This document shows positions 9,605 to 20,207 of a stretch of 64,000 bases of DNA, in pieces; the stretch's first letter is position 1; each line of letters opens with the position of its first letter. Origin of the DNA: Aurantiochytrium sp. KH105 (Eukaryota; Sar; Bigyra; Thraustochytrida; Thraustochytriidae); contig BGKB01000154.1 in assembly GCA_003116975.1 (NCBI GenBank), positions 34,346 through 98,345 on the forward strand. Reading direction: 5' to 3'. The notes under the pieces are model-generated. The model was given only the letters and a program-made list of their open reading frames with translations. It had not been told where the DNA came from and did not search any database. The translations under genes were made by a program, and so were the position numbers.

Positions 9605-10807
9605 TTAGACAAGGTTGTTCTTGGTGTCGGCGAGTTCGGCAAATTTGAGAAAGAGCCAATTACGCCACGATGCCGGAGACTTGCCCGCAAAATGGATGAT
9701 AAAGTCGCCATTGGCGTAAATGTTGTCACAAAACCATCCCGGCCAGCGAATGCGGCGAAAGAGTGCCAGACCTGTCCAGAATTCCTCGCAGATATTCGAG
9801 TTGAAGGCACAGTAGGGCACCACGGCAGTTTTGCCGCGCACTTCATCAACCCGCGGGTACAACTCGTGATTATGCCGACGAGCATCCTTTTGAAGGCCAT
9901 CCGTGCCATACAGGTAGTGAATGGCGCGCTGCTCGTACTTGAAAGGGTGACTTCCAGTAATGAGCCAAGTTTGACTCCAAGCTTCCTTGAGCCACCACAT
10001 GGCCCAGTCAGTGTTTCGAACAAGAAAGACGCCCGAGTTAATGTCGCCTTCATCGCGCGCGAAAAAGAGATCGTGCTCAGCATCGACAATATCTTCCACT
10101 CGAATGGTCATGTTCATAAAGATGGCGTCGGCGTCCACCCACATGAGGTAGTCGTACTCGGGCAAGTACTTTTCGAGGATAGGAAATTTGGACCAGGCTG
10201 CTGGTCTGCTTTTATCGATCTCGTCGTCGGCCACAATGACCTCATAGCTATGTCGATTGGCGTAGTCTTGTTTGTTCTTGATTGATGAGGCGCGCACATC
10301 AGGGTCTAGGTTGCCGAAAAAGGTGACGAGGCCAACGCGGAGCGGAACATTTTGTAGTGCAGGTGGCAGCGAGGACCTCCTTCGCTCGATGTTGGTCACA
10401 TCCAGGTACGGGCAGAAGCGCACCGTCGTTTCGGGATAGAGCTGGCGAGGCGTGTTGACGACGGAAACAAGATACACATACATGACGAGGGCCGCTGCAA
10501 AACCGACGAGCGACCGCCATGTTTTGGGGCCTCGCCACCATGAGCGGACGACCGTGAGAGGCTTGAAGGACGAAGTGCCAGGGTTGCTGGAAAACGTAAA
10601 GGCGCTTGCCACGCGGTCACCTTGTGCTCCTCGCGCACCAAGAAGCCTGTCCGTGTCCTGCTCAAAGTCGCTGTTCTCGCGCGAGGCGCTGCCGCCCGTG
10701 CTTCCGGATAAACTGCGCTTCTTCGCGGTCGTTGTCGCGCCTCGTGCGCCCGACTCCAGCCAGCCGAGTTCCACGTCGCCGCCGCTGCCGCTGCCGCCGC
10801 TCGCCAT
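9605..10807 (-). CDS. Type II membrane glycosyltransferase, GT34 (GMA12/MNN10) family
   Basis: The protein has 400 residues from the ATG at 10807. A Ser/Gly-rich cytosolic tail leads to one membrane anchor (about residues 100-117, GFAAALVMYVYLVSVV), then a luminal catalytic domain. The latter shows VGLVTFFGN, a DxD motif in YLMWVDADAIFMN (about residue 221), FARDEGDINSGVFLVRNTDW, PFKYEQRAIHYL and a late IIHFAGKS. These are hallmarks of the fungal GMA12/MNN10 alpha-galactosyl/alpha-mannosyltransferases and plant xyloglucan xylosyltransferases, which act in the Golgi. The sugar and acceptor cannot be read from sequence. Upstream in-frame sequence lacks a plausible start and is not included. Confidence 0.93.
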   Translation of the reverse strand: MASGGSGSGGDVELGWLESGARGATTTAKKRSLSGSTGGSASRENSDFEQDTDRLLGARGAQGDRVASAFTFSSNPGTSSFKPLTVVRSWWRGPKTWRSLVGFAAALVMYVYLVSVVNTPRQLYPETTVRFCPYLDVTNIERRRSSLPPALQNVPLRVGLVTFFGNLDPDVRASSIKNKQDYANRHSYEVIVADDEIDKSRPAAWSKFPILEKYLPEYDYLMWVDADAIFMNMTIRVEDIVDAEHDLFFARDEGDINSGVFLVRNTDWAMWWLKEAWSQTWLITGSHPFKYEQRAIHYLYGTDGLQKDARRHNHELYPRVDEVRGKTAVVPYCAFNSNICEEFWTGLALFRRIRWPGWFCDNIYANGDFIIHFAGKSPASWRNWLFLKFAELADTKNNLV

Positions 10808-11207
10808 AGTCCTGCTGGTGATGCCGCCGCCTTCTTTTCCGGCTGTGCGCGTGCGTGTCTGGCGAGGAGGCCAGCCGACTCCGGCCGACCGCCTGGGTTG
10901 CGTAGCGCCGGGCGCAGCGCGACCCTGGCAGCGCGCGTCGGCGGCGAGCGACCGAGGACCTTTGTTGCAACACGCGACGCGACGCAAGTCTGCTTTTTTA
11001 TGATCATAGCCTCGATCACAGCTCGTCCAGCATGTCAAGAATAGCGAATGAGTCGAATGAGTCGAACATAAAGATGGTGATTTTGCGATTTTGTGTTGTA
11101 TACATGTATGTACAGCGCCATCGTGGATGGCGGGATGATTTGGCTTTCCGTCCAACAAGTCGACCAGTCCGTCAATCAATCAATGCGCCAAATACTCACT
11201 CGCTCAT
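10808..11207. other. Intergenic, upstream of the GT34 gene
   Basis: GC-rich 5' flank of the minus-strand glycosyltransferase, then a more AT-rich stretch ending at the 3' end of the next minus-strand gene. No gene or clear element is recognised. Confidence 0.5.
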
Positions 11208-11750
11208 TCACATGGCGTCGCTCGCCTGCCCGCGAGCGGCGCGCACCGAGGCTTCTTCGCCCTCGTGCGAGTAGTCCGAAGGCAGACGCGAAGACTCGAG
11301 TTGGGCGTCACTGGGGACCATGCCGAGAACGTCTGCGCGACCTTCGCTCTTGTTGAAGGGACCCTTGTACATGGCCGAGTTGGTGTAGCGACGTGCCATC
11401 GCGGCGGTCTTGGAGTTCTCGATGTAATCGATCGCCTTGCGATCACGCTTATCAAAGCTCGCTTGCGGCTTGCATGAGTCGATCACGAAGACCTTGGCTG
11501 CCGCAGCAGTGAGAGTGAGGGCCATGATGATCTTGAGCGGTGTGAACGCCGGCTGCCCAGTGAGTGACATGATCCGCTTGCTCATGGCATTCTTTTGCAA
11601 AACGTGCGGGTGGCCGCCTTCCGCTTGGCCTGCAATGGGAAAGGCCGCCGTGTCGCGCATGGGAACGGCCGTGGCCTTGAACTTGCGTCTGGTGTCGCGC
11701 AAGGCGGGCTCCTTGAGCTTGGCAGAGAACTTTTCGAAGAGCTCGTTCAT
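11208..11750 (-). CDS. GQ[AS]EGGHP-family small membrane protein, copy 1
   Basis: The protein has 180 residues and matches no family I know. It belongs with two neighbours at 12606-13103 and 15473-15997. Shared blocks, in order, are: a basic N-terminus; GQAEGGHPHVLQKNAM; a PAFTPLKIIMA segment opening one hydrophobic span (about residues 70-90); a charged region; GPFNKSEGRADVLGMVPSDAQLE near residue 130; and a short acidic tail. In this copy the final THSAAG block is replaced by a divergent stretch. A basic start plus one membrane span would suit an inner-membrane mitochondrial or other organelle protein, but that is inference. The gene is divergent from copy 2, sharing an 855 bp spacer that contains a hairpin. 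Confidence 0.8.
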   Translation of the reverse strand: MNELFEKFSAKLKEPALRDTRRKFKATAVPMRDTAAFPIAGQAEGGHPHVLQKNAMSKRIMSLTGQPAFTPLKIIMALTLTAAAAKVFVIDSCKPQASFDKRDRKAIDYIENSKTAAMARRYTNSAMYKGPFNKSEGRADVLGMVPSDAQLESSRLPSDYSHEGEEASVRAARGQASDAM

Positions 11751-12605
11751 CCTCGCGGCGTTTGTCTCGCTCGCGTGCTTGCACGTTGGCAGAAAGCGTG
11801 CTAGCCCCGTGCTCTTGCACTTGGTGCTTCTTTGGGGGTACTCTCTTAGTCTTGGGCGTTGGCGTTGGTTTGTCGAGGAGCGTTCGTGTTTTTAGATTGT
11901 TGCAGATTTGGAGCTGCAGGCGATGCGGTCGTCGACGCGCTCTTGGGGATTTTGCGCAACAGTATGTTATGCACTGCAGCTGGCAGTGGCTGTGACTGCT
12001 AGTAGTTGCTTTTGCTTCTGCTTGCTTGCTTGCCGTCAGCGCAGTGCGCCGCCCGTGTTCGTTCCTTGGAGCAGCAGTCTTCGAAGCGCTTTCTTCGCGA
12101 GGTCCTGGTCGCTCAAAGTCGCGCTGGCCACGCCTGCGCTCTGCAGCAGCGTCAGCGTCAGCGTCAGCAGCTGCGTTGCGCGCAGCATCGGTGTAGCTGT
12201 GCAGAACTAGCCGTGTTGCATAGCGGCGGCAGCGGCTCTCCTCTCTTGTGTGATACTACTAATACTACTACGACTCGAACGTGCCCGAGAGAACGCATCC
12301 TCGGGGAATCACCGCAGCTGTGAATCCCCGAGGCTGTCGCAATCCCCCGAGGGGGGTCACGCCCAGTGGAGGCTCTCATAGAACGCCGCGAAGTTTCGCC
12401 GGCGTTACGCGCAGAACTCGGGATGGGCCTCACGACCCCAAACTCGACTGCAAGTTGCAGTTGATTTCGACCCTTGCCGAGGCGGACGCGGAGACGGTGC
12501 AAACCCGCAACGTCGAGCCCCAAACCAGAAGAGCGACAACCAAGACGACAACGATTACCGGAAAGTAACTGCAGCGAGAAGCATTAGAGAGCAGATCACA
12601 AGACA
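11751..12605. promoter_or_regulatory. Divergent spacer between GQ[AS]EGGHP copies 1 and 2
   Basis: No gene is supported in any frame. It contains a strong inverted repeat (12299-12333) and simple repeats such as GCTTGCTTGCTTGC and GTCAGCGTCAGCGTCAGC. Confidence 0.5.
12299..12333. repeat. 14-bp inverted repeat (hairpin) with adjacent related palindrome
   Basis: Left arm CCTCGGGGAATCAC (12299-12312) pairs with GTGAATCCCCGAGG (12320-12333), with one mismatch and a 7-base loop. Immediately after, AATCCCCCGAGGGGGG (12341-12356) forms a second GC palindrome with a similar core. Together they could fold as a cruciform or RNA hairpin in the 5' flank of the gene at 12606. Confidence 0.75.
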
Positions 12606-13103
12606 ATGAACCGCTCCTGGACGCAGCTGCGCATGGCGCGCAACTTTTCCAGCCACGTGAACGTGGCCACGACTGATGCCGGCAGGTCGAACGCCCACGC
12701 CGTCCCCAAGGCCGGCCAGTCCGAGGGCGGCCACCCGCACGTGATGCAAAAGAATGCCATGGGCAAGCGCATCTTCAATTTGACGTCGCGCCCCGCCTTT
12801 ACGCCGCTCAAGCTCATCATGGCCGGTGTTCTTACAGCTGGCGCCTACAAACTGTTTGTGATGGAGCCTAGCAAGGGCGAGTACCAATTTGACCCTCGCC
12901 GTCGCGAGTCGGAAATTCTCGAGAACTCGGAGGCCGAGCAGCTCAAGCTTGCCCGCTCGAGCACTTGGCATTTTGGCCCCTTTTCCGGCAAGAACCGCGA
13001 GGTCCTCGGTGTCATGCCTACGGACGAAAAGCTTGAGAATCAGCAAACGACACACTCTGCTGCTGGAGCCATTGCCAGTTCCGAGGCGCGCAAGGAGGCC
13101 TAG
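12606..13103 (+). CDS. GQ[AS]EGGHP-family small membrane protein, copy 2
   Basis: The protein has 165 residues. The N-terminus (MNRSWTQLRMARNFSSHVN) is basic and hydroxyl-rich like a mitochondrial presequence. Then come GQSEGGHPHVMQKNAMGKRI, PAFTPLKLIMAGVLTAGAYKLFV as the single hydrophobic span (about 70-90), GPFSGKNREVLGVMPTDEKLE and THSAAGAIASSEA. The sequence is closest to copy 1 through the membrane span and closest to copy 3 in the tail, which argues for three old duplicates rather than recent copies. No known domain is recognised. Confidence 0.85.
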   Translation: MNRSWTQLRMARNFSSHVNVATTDAGRSNAHAVPKAGQSEGGHPHVMQKNAMGKRIFNLTSRPAFTPLKLIMAGVLTAGAYKLFVMEPSKGEYQFDPRRRESEILENSEAEQLKLARSSTWHFGPFSGKNREVLGVMPTDEKLENQQTTHSAAGAIASSEARKEA

Positions 13104-15472
13104 GCGGACATCATTTCTGTGCACTATCTCGCTGGTCTCATTCCAGTATACATAACATGTAAATAAGAACATCATCATCTTCATCAGCATCATCATTATT
13201 GTTACGTCTCTTGAAGAAAAAATCCAAATTGCAATGCGCGAACATTGCCTTGACATCTTGTCCGGTGGAGGCTGTTGCCGCATGGCATTAGAAGAAGTGC
13301 GGCACTGGAAAGAAAGGTTCCAGGGATGGACAATCATTCTCCAAAGGAAGGGAAGGCGTAGCCTCAACGGTGTCTTTCCTTTATCGTCGCACAATACTTC
13401 TTGACACGACCCGCGAGATTTGTAACTTTCCACTCACGAGTTACCACCGTGACCTCACTCACTCACCGTGACAGAGAGCCTTTTTGGTTGACTGAGGGAG
13501 GGCAGTATTGTTTGACAGTGAATGCGAAGGCGATCATTGCCGAGGGAACTCAGACTGGCATCAATTGCTGCTGCCACTGCAACTTGCAAGAACTCATGTA
13601 CTTATTCCAAAGCGGACGATCAAGATCAACATTAATTGACACATGAACATCTGCCGAGCAGAATCACGATGCCGTCGTCAAGTTTGCCGATGATGCAACA
13701 GCAATGACAGTGGCGGAGGCAGTGGGGCGCGGAAATATCGATTCCTCGTCACTGCAGACATGCAAGCGCATCCCTTTTCCCGCATGACAGGTTGAGACCA
13801 TCACGATACCAAGCCCCAGTCTGAGCCTCGAGCGCGAGTCTGTCGAGCGCTGCTGCTGCTGCTGCTGCCTTGCTCGTGAGCTCATGTCTCTCGTCGACGC
13901 GCGTGCGGGATCAAATTAGACAGCTTGAGCACGCATCAAGCGTGCTTGATGCATCAAGCAAGCAACCGCAAGTACAGGCATTTGACGGAGCCTCGCGACT
14001 CAAAGACAAGTCTTCGCCGCGCCTTCGCCGCATCTTCGTCGCAGCTTCGCGGGGCCAGGAGGTCTGTCACCTTGCCTCGCACGGTCGATCGCCGTCGCGC
14101 CCAAGTTCACAGCCACCTGCCGTGCCGCTTTCGCCGCCGCAGACTCTGTGCTGCACGCGCGGCAGCTGCTGCGGCGGGGCTTACGACTTGCAACTTATGG
14201 CGAGGCGCAGCGCAGCGCACGCAGCAGCTGCAGCACGACATGAACGGCCTGGATGGCGCCCTCGCACATCCCACGACCGTGTGTGCGATGCGAACTGCGA
14301 GCTGCGCTGCGCTGCACTGCTCTGCACTGCACTGCATGCTCTCGCCGCCAGAATCTCGGTGGCAGCTGCTGTTCAAGGCGCCGGAACAGTCCCGGCCGCC
14401 GTCCCTGTCGTGGCCTGCCAGCAGGAGCCACAGCAGCAGCTATTATTGCACCATGTTCGGCGCCTTTCGCGGCGTCCCTGTCGTGCTCGCGCCCGCTCTC
14501 GCCCTCGCGCAGCGCCAGCACCTTCGAGTCAAGCTTGGTTCATCTTCACGCAGTCCCATCGCCAGCATCCCCTCCGCCCAGAGCTTCACCGTGGCCCCCG
14601 CGGAACCGCGCCGCGCTGCGGCGGCCGCAGGATTTCCACCGCGCCCCTCGCGCCTCCTTCCCGCGCCAGCGCTTCCCGCGCAGCGCAGCGCGCTGTGTTC
14701 GTTCGTTCTGCCGCGCCCGCTGTTACCCGCGCGTGCCGTGCCGTGCGCTGCCCTGCCGTGCACGCCGCGCACCATCCATCTCCATCGCCCATCGCCAACG
14801 GCCTCGCGCGGCCGCACCTGGCAGCCCCAGCAGCGGCGGCGACCGACCGCGACTGCGGACGCGATCTCCCCGAAGCGCCGCACACCGCGGCGGCAGGGCG
14901 AGCGATCGGAGCCGCCGCATCGCGCCCAGAGCCTCGCGCGTGCGAACGCTGCCCTCGGCGCGGCGCGCACAGCCAGCGCACACCCCTCCGCTCTCTCTCG
15001 CGCGCGTCCCATCCCACTCGCGTCCCATCGATCCGCCGCGCCGCGCCGCGCCGCGCCCAGCTGCGCCGCGCCGCGCGCAGCCTGCGGCGCGCGCGCAGAG
15101 TCCGCGCGGCGCGGCGGCGCTCCTCTGCGCGCTGGGGCGCGGCGGGCGAGGCGAGGCGGGAAGGCCATGGTCCATCGCTCGCTCGTGCAAGGGCATGGTG
15201 CACGCGCTTCGCGCAGCTCGCTTCGCGCAGCTTGCTTCGCGGGCGCGTGAGGCTCTGCGCGCGACGCTCAGGGCGAGGAGGAGCGGGAGCACGAGGACGC
15301 GGAGGAGGGCGAGGGCGGGCTCGGGGCCCCGCGGCGCGCCATGAGCAAAACCCGAACGCGATCTCGAAGCAAGCAAAGCAAGCAAGCAAGCAAGCGAGCG
15401 AGCAAGAGCAAGACACGAGAGCAGAGCAGAGCAGAGCAGCAGCAGAAGAGAAGGAGGAAAAGAGAAGAGAGG
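13104..15472. other. 2.4 kb GC-rich stretch with no supported gene
   Basis: The first part (to about 13860) is of mixed composition with CATCATC-type repeats. The remainder is strongly GC-rich and gives very long overlapping frames on both strands. All are Arg/Ala/Pro/Ser-rich and look like no protein family, so I read them as composition artefacts. CTG, GCACTGC and AAGC/AGCA repeats run through it. The last about 130 bp are in frame with copy 3 but translate an AAGCAAGC repeat and GAGCAGAGCAGAGC. Confidence 0.5.
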
Positions 15473-15997
15473 ATGATGATGTCTGTGAGGACCGCGCGCG
15501 TGGCCCGCGCCCAGGTGAACCGCAGGCTGTCGACGGCGACGACGACGGCAGGGAGGTCCACGGACAAGGTCCCCGCCGCAGGCCAGGCCGAGGGCGGCCA
15601 CCCGAACGTCATGCCCAAGGGCGGCAGCGGCGAGAATGTGGCCACCAAGGGCAAGGGCCGCGGCTACGGCCCCCTCGCCGTCATCATGGCCGGCGTCGTC
15701 GGCGTGGCCGCCTACCAGCTCGGCTTTAGCGAGCCCAGCAAGGAGGCCAACAAGTTCCAGTTCAACCCGGAGACCGCCAAGGCCAGCGCCGAGGAGGCCG
15801 CCGCCGAGACCTCGCAGCACCGTCTCCAGCGCGACGACAGCGTCATGCGGAGCAAGGGCCCCTTCAAGGGCAAGAACAAGGAGATCCTCGGCATCACGCC
15901 CAGTGATGAGAAGCTCGAGAACGAGGCCACCACGCATTCTGCCGCAGGTACCATCGCCAGCGCCGCGCACCGCGAGGGCAAGTCTGTCGATCACTAA
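15473..15997 (+). CDS. GQ[AS]EGGHP-family small membrane protein, copy 3
   Basis: The protein has about 174 residues, starting at one of three consecutive ATGs (15473, 15476, 15479). An upstream in-frame ATG at 15341 would add 44 residues of repeat translation and is less likely. After the ATGs the N-terminus SVRTARVARAQVNRRLSTAT resembles a mitochondrial targeting peptide. The family blocks follow: GQAEGGHPNVMPKGG, a membrane span LAVIMAGVVGVAAYQLGF, GPFKGKNKEILGITPSDEKLE and THSAAGTIASAA. The PAFTPLK segment of the other copies is replaced by a Gly/Lys-rich stretch. Function unknown. Confidence 0.82.
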   Translation: MMMSVRTARVARAQVNRRLSTATTTAGRSTDKVPAAGQAEGGHPNVMPKGGSGENVATKGKGRGYGPLAVIMAGVVGVAAYQLGFSEPSKEANKFQFNPETAKASAEEAAAETSQHRLQRDDSVMRSKGPFKGKNKEILGITPSDEKLENEATTHSAAGTIASAAHREGKSVDH

Positions 15998-16592
15998 GCC
16001 GACTCGTCAACTTCCGTATACATACTAGACACCTTCTTTCCCTTTCCTTTTCAGCGGCGCGTCCCGTCCCATTGATTATCAGATCAGCCACGATTTTTGA
16101 GCCTTTTGTAGTACCAGTATTACCGCATTAATGCTTTCCTCCCCTTCCGTACAATCTCTCAGTTCCTTGGATCATGCTTGCGGTGGCGGCTGCGGCTGAT
16201 TGTCTGGTCGGTCATCTTTGACGCAAACTTCTGCGCTTTTGGTACAAAGCTCAAGGCCATCCTTTGGAGTTACTTCACGTATGTTCTACAAACAAACACT
16301 TTTTGCCGTCGCCGCGACGAGTCAACCATCTACAGCTGGCGTCTCTTTCGCGAGCGCTCTCTCTCTCACATACACCTTCACGTGCTGCTGCTCGCCACAA
16401 GATCAGACCTTATCTTGTTTGTAATCTTGTTTCAAAATATAATGTTTGTACTTCTGCTCGCCACAAGATCATCATCCTTGTCTTTTTCGTTCATCTTGCA
16501 TAAAATCACAGATTCATGATACTCCCGCTCGCCACAAGATCATCATCCTCGTCTTTTTCAATCAGATAATTAGAAAAAGTAAGTTCTACAAA
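15998..16592. other. Intergenic between convergent genes, with a degenerate tandem repeat
   Basis: 3' region of copy 3 and of the PRP22-like gene. AT-richer than its surroundings. It holds three copies of a 15-base core (16391-16542) but no gene. Confidence 0.6.
16391..16542. repeat. Three copies of CTCGCCACAAGATCA, about 70 bp apart
   Basis: Exact 15-base cores start at 16391, 16457 and 16528. The last two continue as TCATCCT[TC]GTCTTTTTC, so the unit is a partly decayed tandem repeat of 66-71 bp lying in the 3' flank of the minus-strand helicase gene. Confidence 0.85.
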
Positions 16593-19500
16593 CTATCCTC
16601 GCCGCCGCGAAAGCCGCCACAGCTGGTTGCCTTCGTCACGCGGATCGTAGAGCGGCTCGATGCGCTCGCGCTTCTTGCGACGCGTCAGCTTGTTCGGATC
16701 CGCAGAACGATAAAAGTTAGGAGCCACCTCGAGAAGCGTCTTCGGGTCAATCACCATCACCTGTCGCATGTACTCCTTGGAAGTCAGCACAAGCTCGTGG
16801 TAAATAACCACTTCAGGATTGCGCTGGAACAACGCAGATCCAGGATGAATGAACACGGGTTGGCCCTCCACAAGCGTCCGGTAGCCCTCGGTCGGGTCAC
16901 GCTTCGCAGCGTGCATGAAAAATCCGCTTGCAATCGCCATTTGCACCGCCTTGAACTTGCGGCCGCACGACTCGATCGGCATGCGATAGCGACCCAAAAT
17001 TCCTACGAGCTGTTGCCGGATGTCTTGCGCACGTTGAATCGAGCGCGTCTGCACAAATTGGTCCACGCACCAAGCTTTCGAAAAACCGGCGCGTTTCCAG
17101 GATTCATACACGGCCAGCATGGTCAGGTGGTCGCCCTCAGGCTGATGAAAGCGCGCCTTCTTCTGGTCTGCTTGCGCCTGCTTCTCTTTCGGACGAAAAA
17201 AAATGTTCTCTACAGAAAGCATGGCCACGATCGTCACGACCTCCTCAGCGCATCCCAGCTCCACAGAAGAAATCAGTGTCTTGGACAAAATTGGATCCAG
17301 GGGAAAAGCGGCCATTTTGCGGCCCATCTTCGTGAGCAATCCCTCCTCGTCGAGAGCGCCCAACGCATACAGTTTTTCAAGGGCAGCCACCAGGGTCTGA
17401 GCTGGGGGCGGATCCATAAAGTCAAAGCTTAGAAGGTCATTCACGCCCATGCTCTTGAGCTGAAGCACAACATTGCCCAAATTCGTACGTTGAATCTCCG
17501 GCACATTTGTCGGCAGCATCTCAGTCTTATAGGCAAGCTCAGTGTAGAGACGAAAACACTTGCCAGGACCTGTACGTCCAGCGCGACCCGCGCGCTGCCG
17601 CGCCGAAGCCTGCGAGATCGGCGTCACCACCAAAGAGTCCATGCCCAGTTTCGGATTGTACGCGTTGATTTTGCTCATACCCGGATCCACGACATAGTGG
17701 ATACCGTCCACCGTAATGGAGGCCTCGGCAATGTTGGTTGCAACAATGAGCTTGCGCGACCCACGCGGAGCAGGCTCAAAGATGCGGCTCTGCATCTCGC
17801 TCGGAAGCGAGCCATACGCAGGCAAGATGATGAGAGGGGGCGCGCTGCGGCCCAGCCGCTGCATGCGCTGATACAAGACCTCGCATGCCGTATCAATCTC
17901 CTCCTGGCCCGTGAGAAAGAGAAGAATGTCGCCCTCACCTTCATTGAGGTGGATCTGCATCACCGTGACCAGTGCCGCATCAACATAATCGTTCTCTGCC
18001 TCCTTGGCATACATAATATCCACCGGAAAGGTTCGCCCCGGGATGGTAAAGATCTTGGCGTCGAGAAAATACTGCGAAAACTTTTCTGCATCCAGCGTCG
18101 CGCTCGTTACAATGAGTCGAAAGTCTTTGCGTCGCTGCACAAGTTTCTTTAAAAGAGCAAACAAGACGTCCGTGCTCACATTGCGTTCGTGCGCCTCGTC
18201 CAGCATAATACATGAGTAGCGCTTGAGATCGCCATCCATGAGCATCTCGCGCATGAGCATACCATCCGTCATGTACTTGATGGCGGTTTCGGGGCCCGTG
18301 CAGTCCTCGAATCGAATTGTGTAGCCAACCTCCTGACCGACGCGGCATCCGACCTCTTCCGCCACACGCTTGGCCACCGACACGGCTGCCACGCGCCGAG
18401 GCTGCGTGCATCCAACAATACCACGCTTCGTGAACCCCATCTCGGCCAGATACTGCGTCATCTGCGTCGTCTTTCCTGAGCCCGTCTCACCGACAACGAC
18501 GAGAATCTGATTTTGCATGAACGCCTCACACAGCGTCGTTTTGAGCTGGTAAATGGGTAGCGATTCGCGCTGTTCCTGAATCGACTTGTCCGTGATGTAA
18601 CCAAAACTCGCATTATTTCCAAAGGCTTGCTTTTTCCATTCAGGGACCTCACGGCCCGGAAGCGTGATGCCGCGCAAGTCGCCGGCGAGGGTTCGCTCGC
18701 GGTCGTCGGCCATCGGATCAAGCCACGCGCGTGACATGTTTCGTGGCACAGCATTCAGTTCTGTTTGCTCCTGCGCTCGCTTGAGCTCCCGACGCTCCTT
18801 TGCGATGGCGGTTTGATTTTCAGCGGCGCGCTGCATGCTGCCCTCTGGGTTTTTTACAATCTTCACCTGACCAATCGACGCAGCCATCTCCGTCTGCCCG
18901 CGCAGAAACGCGGGCTCTGCCTCATTCAGCTCCACCTCGAGCTCTTCCTCGGTCTCTTCAAAATCCATGGCACCACGCTCCTCGTCATAGTGCGGGTAAG
19001 CACCCTTGTTCAAGGCCCCCGAGTTGACAAGCTGTCGGATTTCCCAGAGTTCTTCCTCCGAGTGCTTGAGTTTGCGTTTGCGCTGCACAATTCCCGGCAG
19101 CTCACGAGCTGATGCAGTCCCCAGCGTAGAGGTTGCTTCGGAAGACGAAGAGGGCATCGCAGGTGGGCCCGCCAGATCTGCGCCTGAGCGCTGATCTACG
19201 TCTGCCATGCTGAGAAGAAGTTTGGTTCGCGGTTGACTGATCACCTTGACGAGGATCTCGTCGCCCGAACGCACGACGTCGTGAGCGCTTCGGTTACGCA
19301 TATCCCGTGCCACGTGCTGCGTGCGCACAAGGCCCTCGATGTTGCCACTCCGCGTGTCCCGACTCGGGAATTCAGGTAGCTCCACGAAACAGCCAAAGTC
19401 CTTGATGTTCCGCACTTTACCACTGTAAATCTTGCCATACTCGGGCTCTCTCTCGCTGCCTCTCTTGAACCTCGACTTGTCCGCGTGTGTCCCTTCCGAA

Positions 19501-19985
19501 GCGGAGGCTCCTTTTCCAGCTCCTGAGCTGGACATGGACCTTCCGCCGCCAGATCGATCGAGCTGGGCGCGAAGTTCTCGCAATTTCTTTTCCGTAGCCG
19601 AGTCTCTGCCTTCTCCGACCGCAATAGGTCGTAGCTCATCGGGTCGGGCGAGACCGGGAAGTTGTTTGGCCATCTCGCTGACGCCCTCGCGACGACTGGT
19701 GCCGTTGTTGGCGCCACCACCATCGGCAGCGGCAGCGCCCCCCGCGGCCCCTTTGCCGGCCTTGCCCATGGAAACGACAAGACCGAAGATTGTTTTGCAC
19801 AGCGAGGCGGGGATGCTTTCATCCTGCTCTTTCATCGCGGCCGCGAAGGCGTCGGCGCCCTCGCGCTCGTGCTGCTTGGCGTTCTCAATGAAGAACTCCG
19901 CGAGCGCCTCCTCCGACACGCCCAGGCTCGCCTCGAGCTCGCGCTGCACGCGCGCCACGAGCGACAGCCGGTCGAGGTCCTCCAT
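16593..19985 (-). CDS. PRP22: DEAH-box RNA helicase PRP22/DHX8
   Basis: The protein has 1130 residues from the ATG at 19985; the upstream frame is the GAAA repeat and is excluded. An N-terminal helical region precedes an S1 RNA-binding domain (about 180-263, starting [19 protein letters not shown]), which among DEAH helicases marks the PRP22/DHX8 type. The helicase core shows motif [11 protein letters not shown] (about 500), TQPRRVAA, motif II DEAH (about 591), [24 protein letters not shown] and [18 protein letters not shown] (about 795), then the HA2/OB C-terminal region. In yeast and humans it releases spliced mRNA from the spliceosome using ATP. No internal stop or obvious intron is seen. 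Confidence 0.97.
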   Translation of the reverse strand: MEDLDRLSLVARVQRELEASLGVSEEALAEFFIENAKQHEREGADAFAAAMKEQDESIPASLCKTIFGLVVSMGKAGKGAAGGAAAADGGGANNGTSRREGVSEMAKQLPGLARPDELRPIAVGEGRDSATEKKLRELRAQLDRSGGGRSMSSSGAGKGASASEGTHADKSRFKRGSEREPEYGKIYSGKVRNIKDFGCFVELPEFPSRDTRSGNIEGLVRTQHVARDMRNRSAHDVVRSGDEILVKVISQPRTKLLLSMADVDQRSGADLAGPPAMPSSSSEATSTLGTASARELPGIVQRKRKLKHSEEELWEIRQLVNSGALNKGAYPHYDEERGAMDFEETEEELEVELNEAEPAFLRGQTEMAASIGQVKIVKNPEGSMQRAAENQTAIAKERRELKRAQEQTELNAVPRNMSRAWLDPMADDRERTLAGDLRGITLPGREVPEWKKQAFGNNASFGYITDKSIQEQRESLPIYQLKTTLCEAFMQNQILVVVGETGSGKTTQMTQYLAEMGFTKRGIVGCTQPRRVAAVSVAKRVAEEVGCRVGQEVGYTIRFEDCTGPETAIKYMTDGMLMREMLMDGDLKRYSCIMLDEAHERNVSTDVLFALLKKLVQRRKDFRLIVTSATLDAEKFSQYFLDAKIFTIPGRTFPVDIMYAKEAENDYVDAALVTVMQIHLNEGEGDILLFLTGQEEIDTACEVLYQRMQRLGRSAPPLIILPAYGSLPSEMQSRIFEPAPRGSRKLIVATNIAEASITVDGIHYVVDPGMSKINAYNPKLGMDSLVVTPISQASARQRAGRAGRTGPGKCFRLYTELAYKTEMLPTNVPEIQRTNLGNVVLQLKSMGVNDLLSFDFMDPPPAQTLVAALEKLYALGALDEEGLLTKMGRKMAAFPLDPILSKTLISSVELGCAEEVVTIVAMLSVENIFFRPKEKQAQADQKKARFHQPEGDHLTMLAVYESWKRAGFSKAWCVDQFVQTRSIQRAQDIRQQLVGILGRYRMPIESCGRKFKAVQMAIASGFFMHAAKRDPTEGYRTLVEGQPVFIHPGSALFQRNPEVVIYHELVLTSKEYMRQVMVIDPKTLLEVAPNFYRSADPNKLTRRKKRERIEPLYDPRDEGNQLWRLSRRRG

Positions 19986-20147
19986 CGTCGCCGCCTCCGC
20001 CTCCGCCTCCGCGCGCGCGCCCGTGCCGCCGCGACGCCGCGCCGGGCTCGCGCGTCTCGAGTCGTCTCCTCTCCTCGCGCCGCAAGATGAAAATGGGTTT
20101 TGCAGGCATCCATCCACCGAACGAACGAGAGCAGAGCAGAGCAGAGC

Positions 20148-20207
<60 letters not shown>

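Noticed and set aside
13870..15729. Very long forward frames (up to 619 codons) across the GC-rich gap, and a 423-codon reverse frame at 14723-15994
   Set aside because: Arg/Ala/Pro/Ser-rich, mutually overlapping, no motif of any family; typical of open frames in GC-rich DNA.
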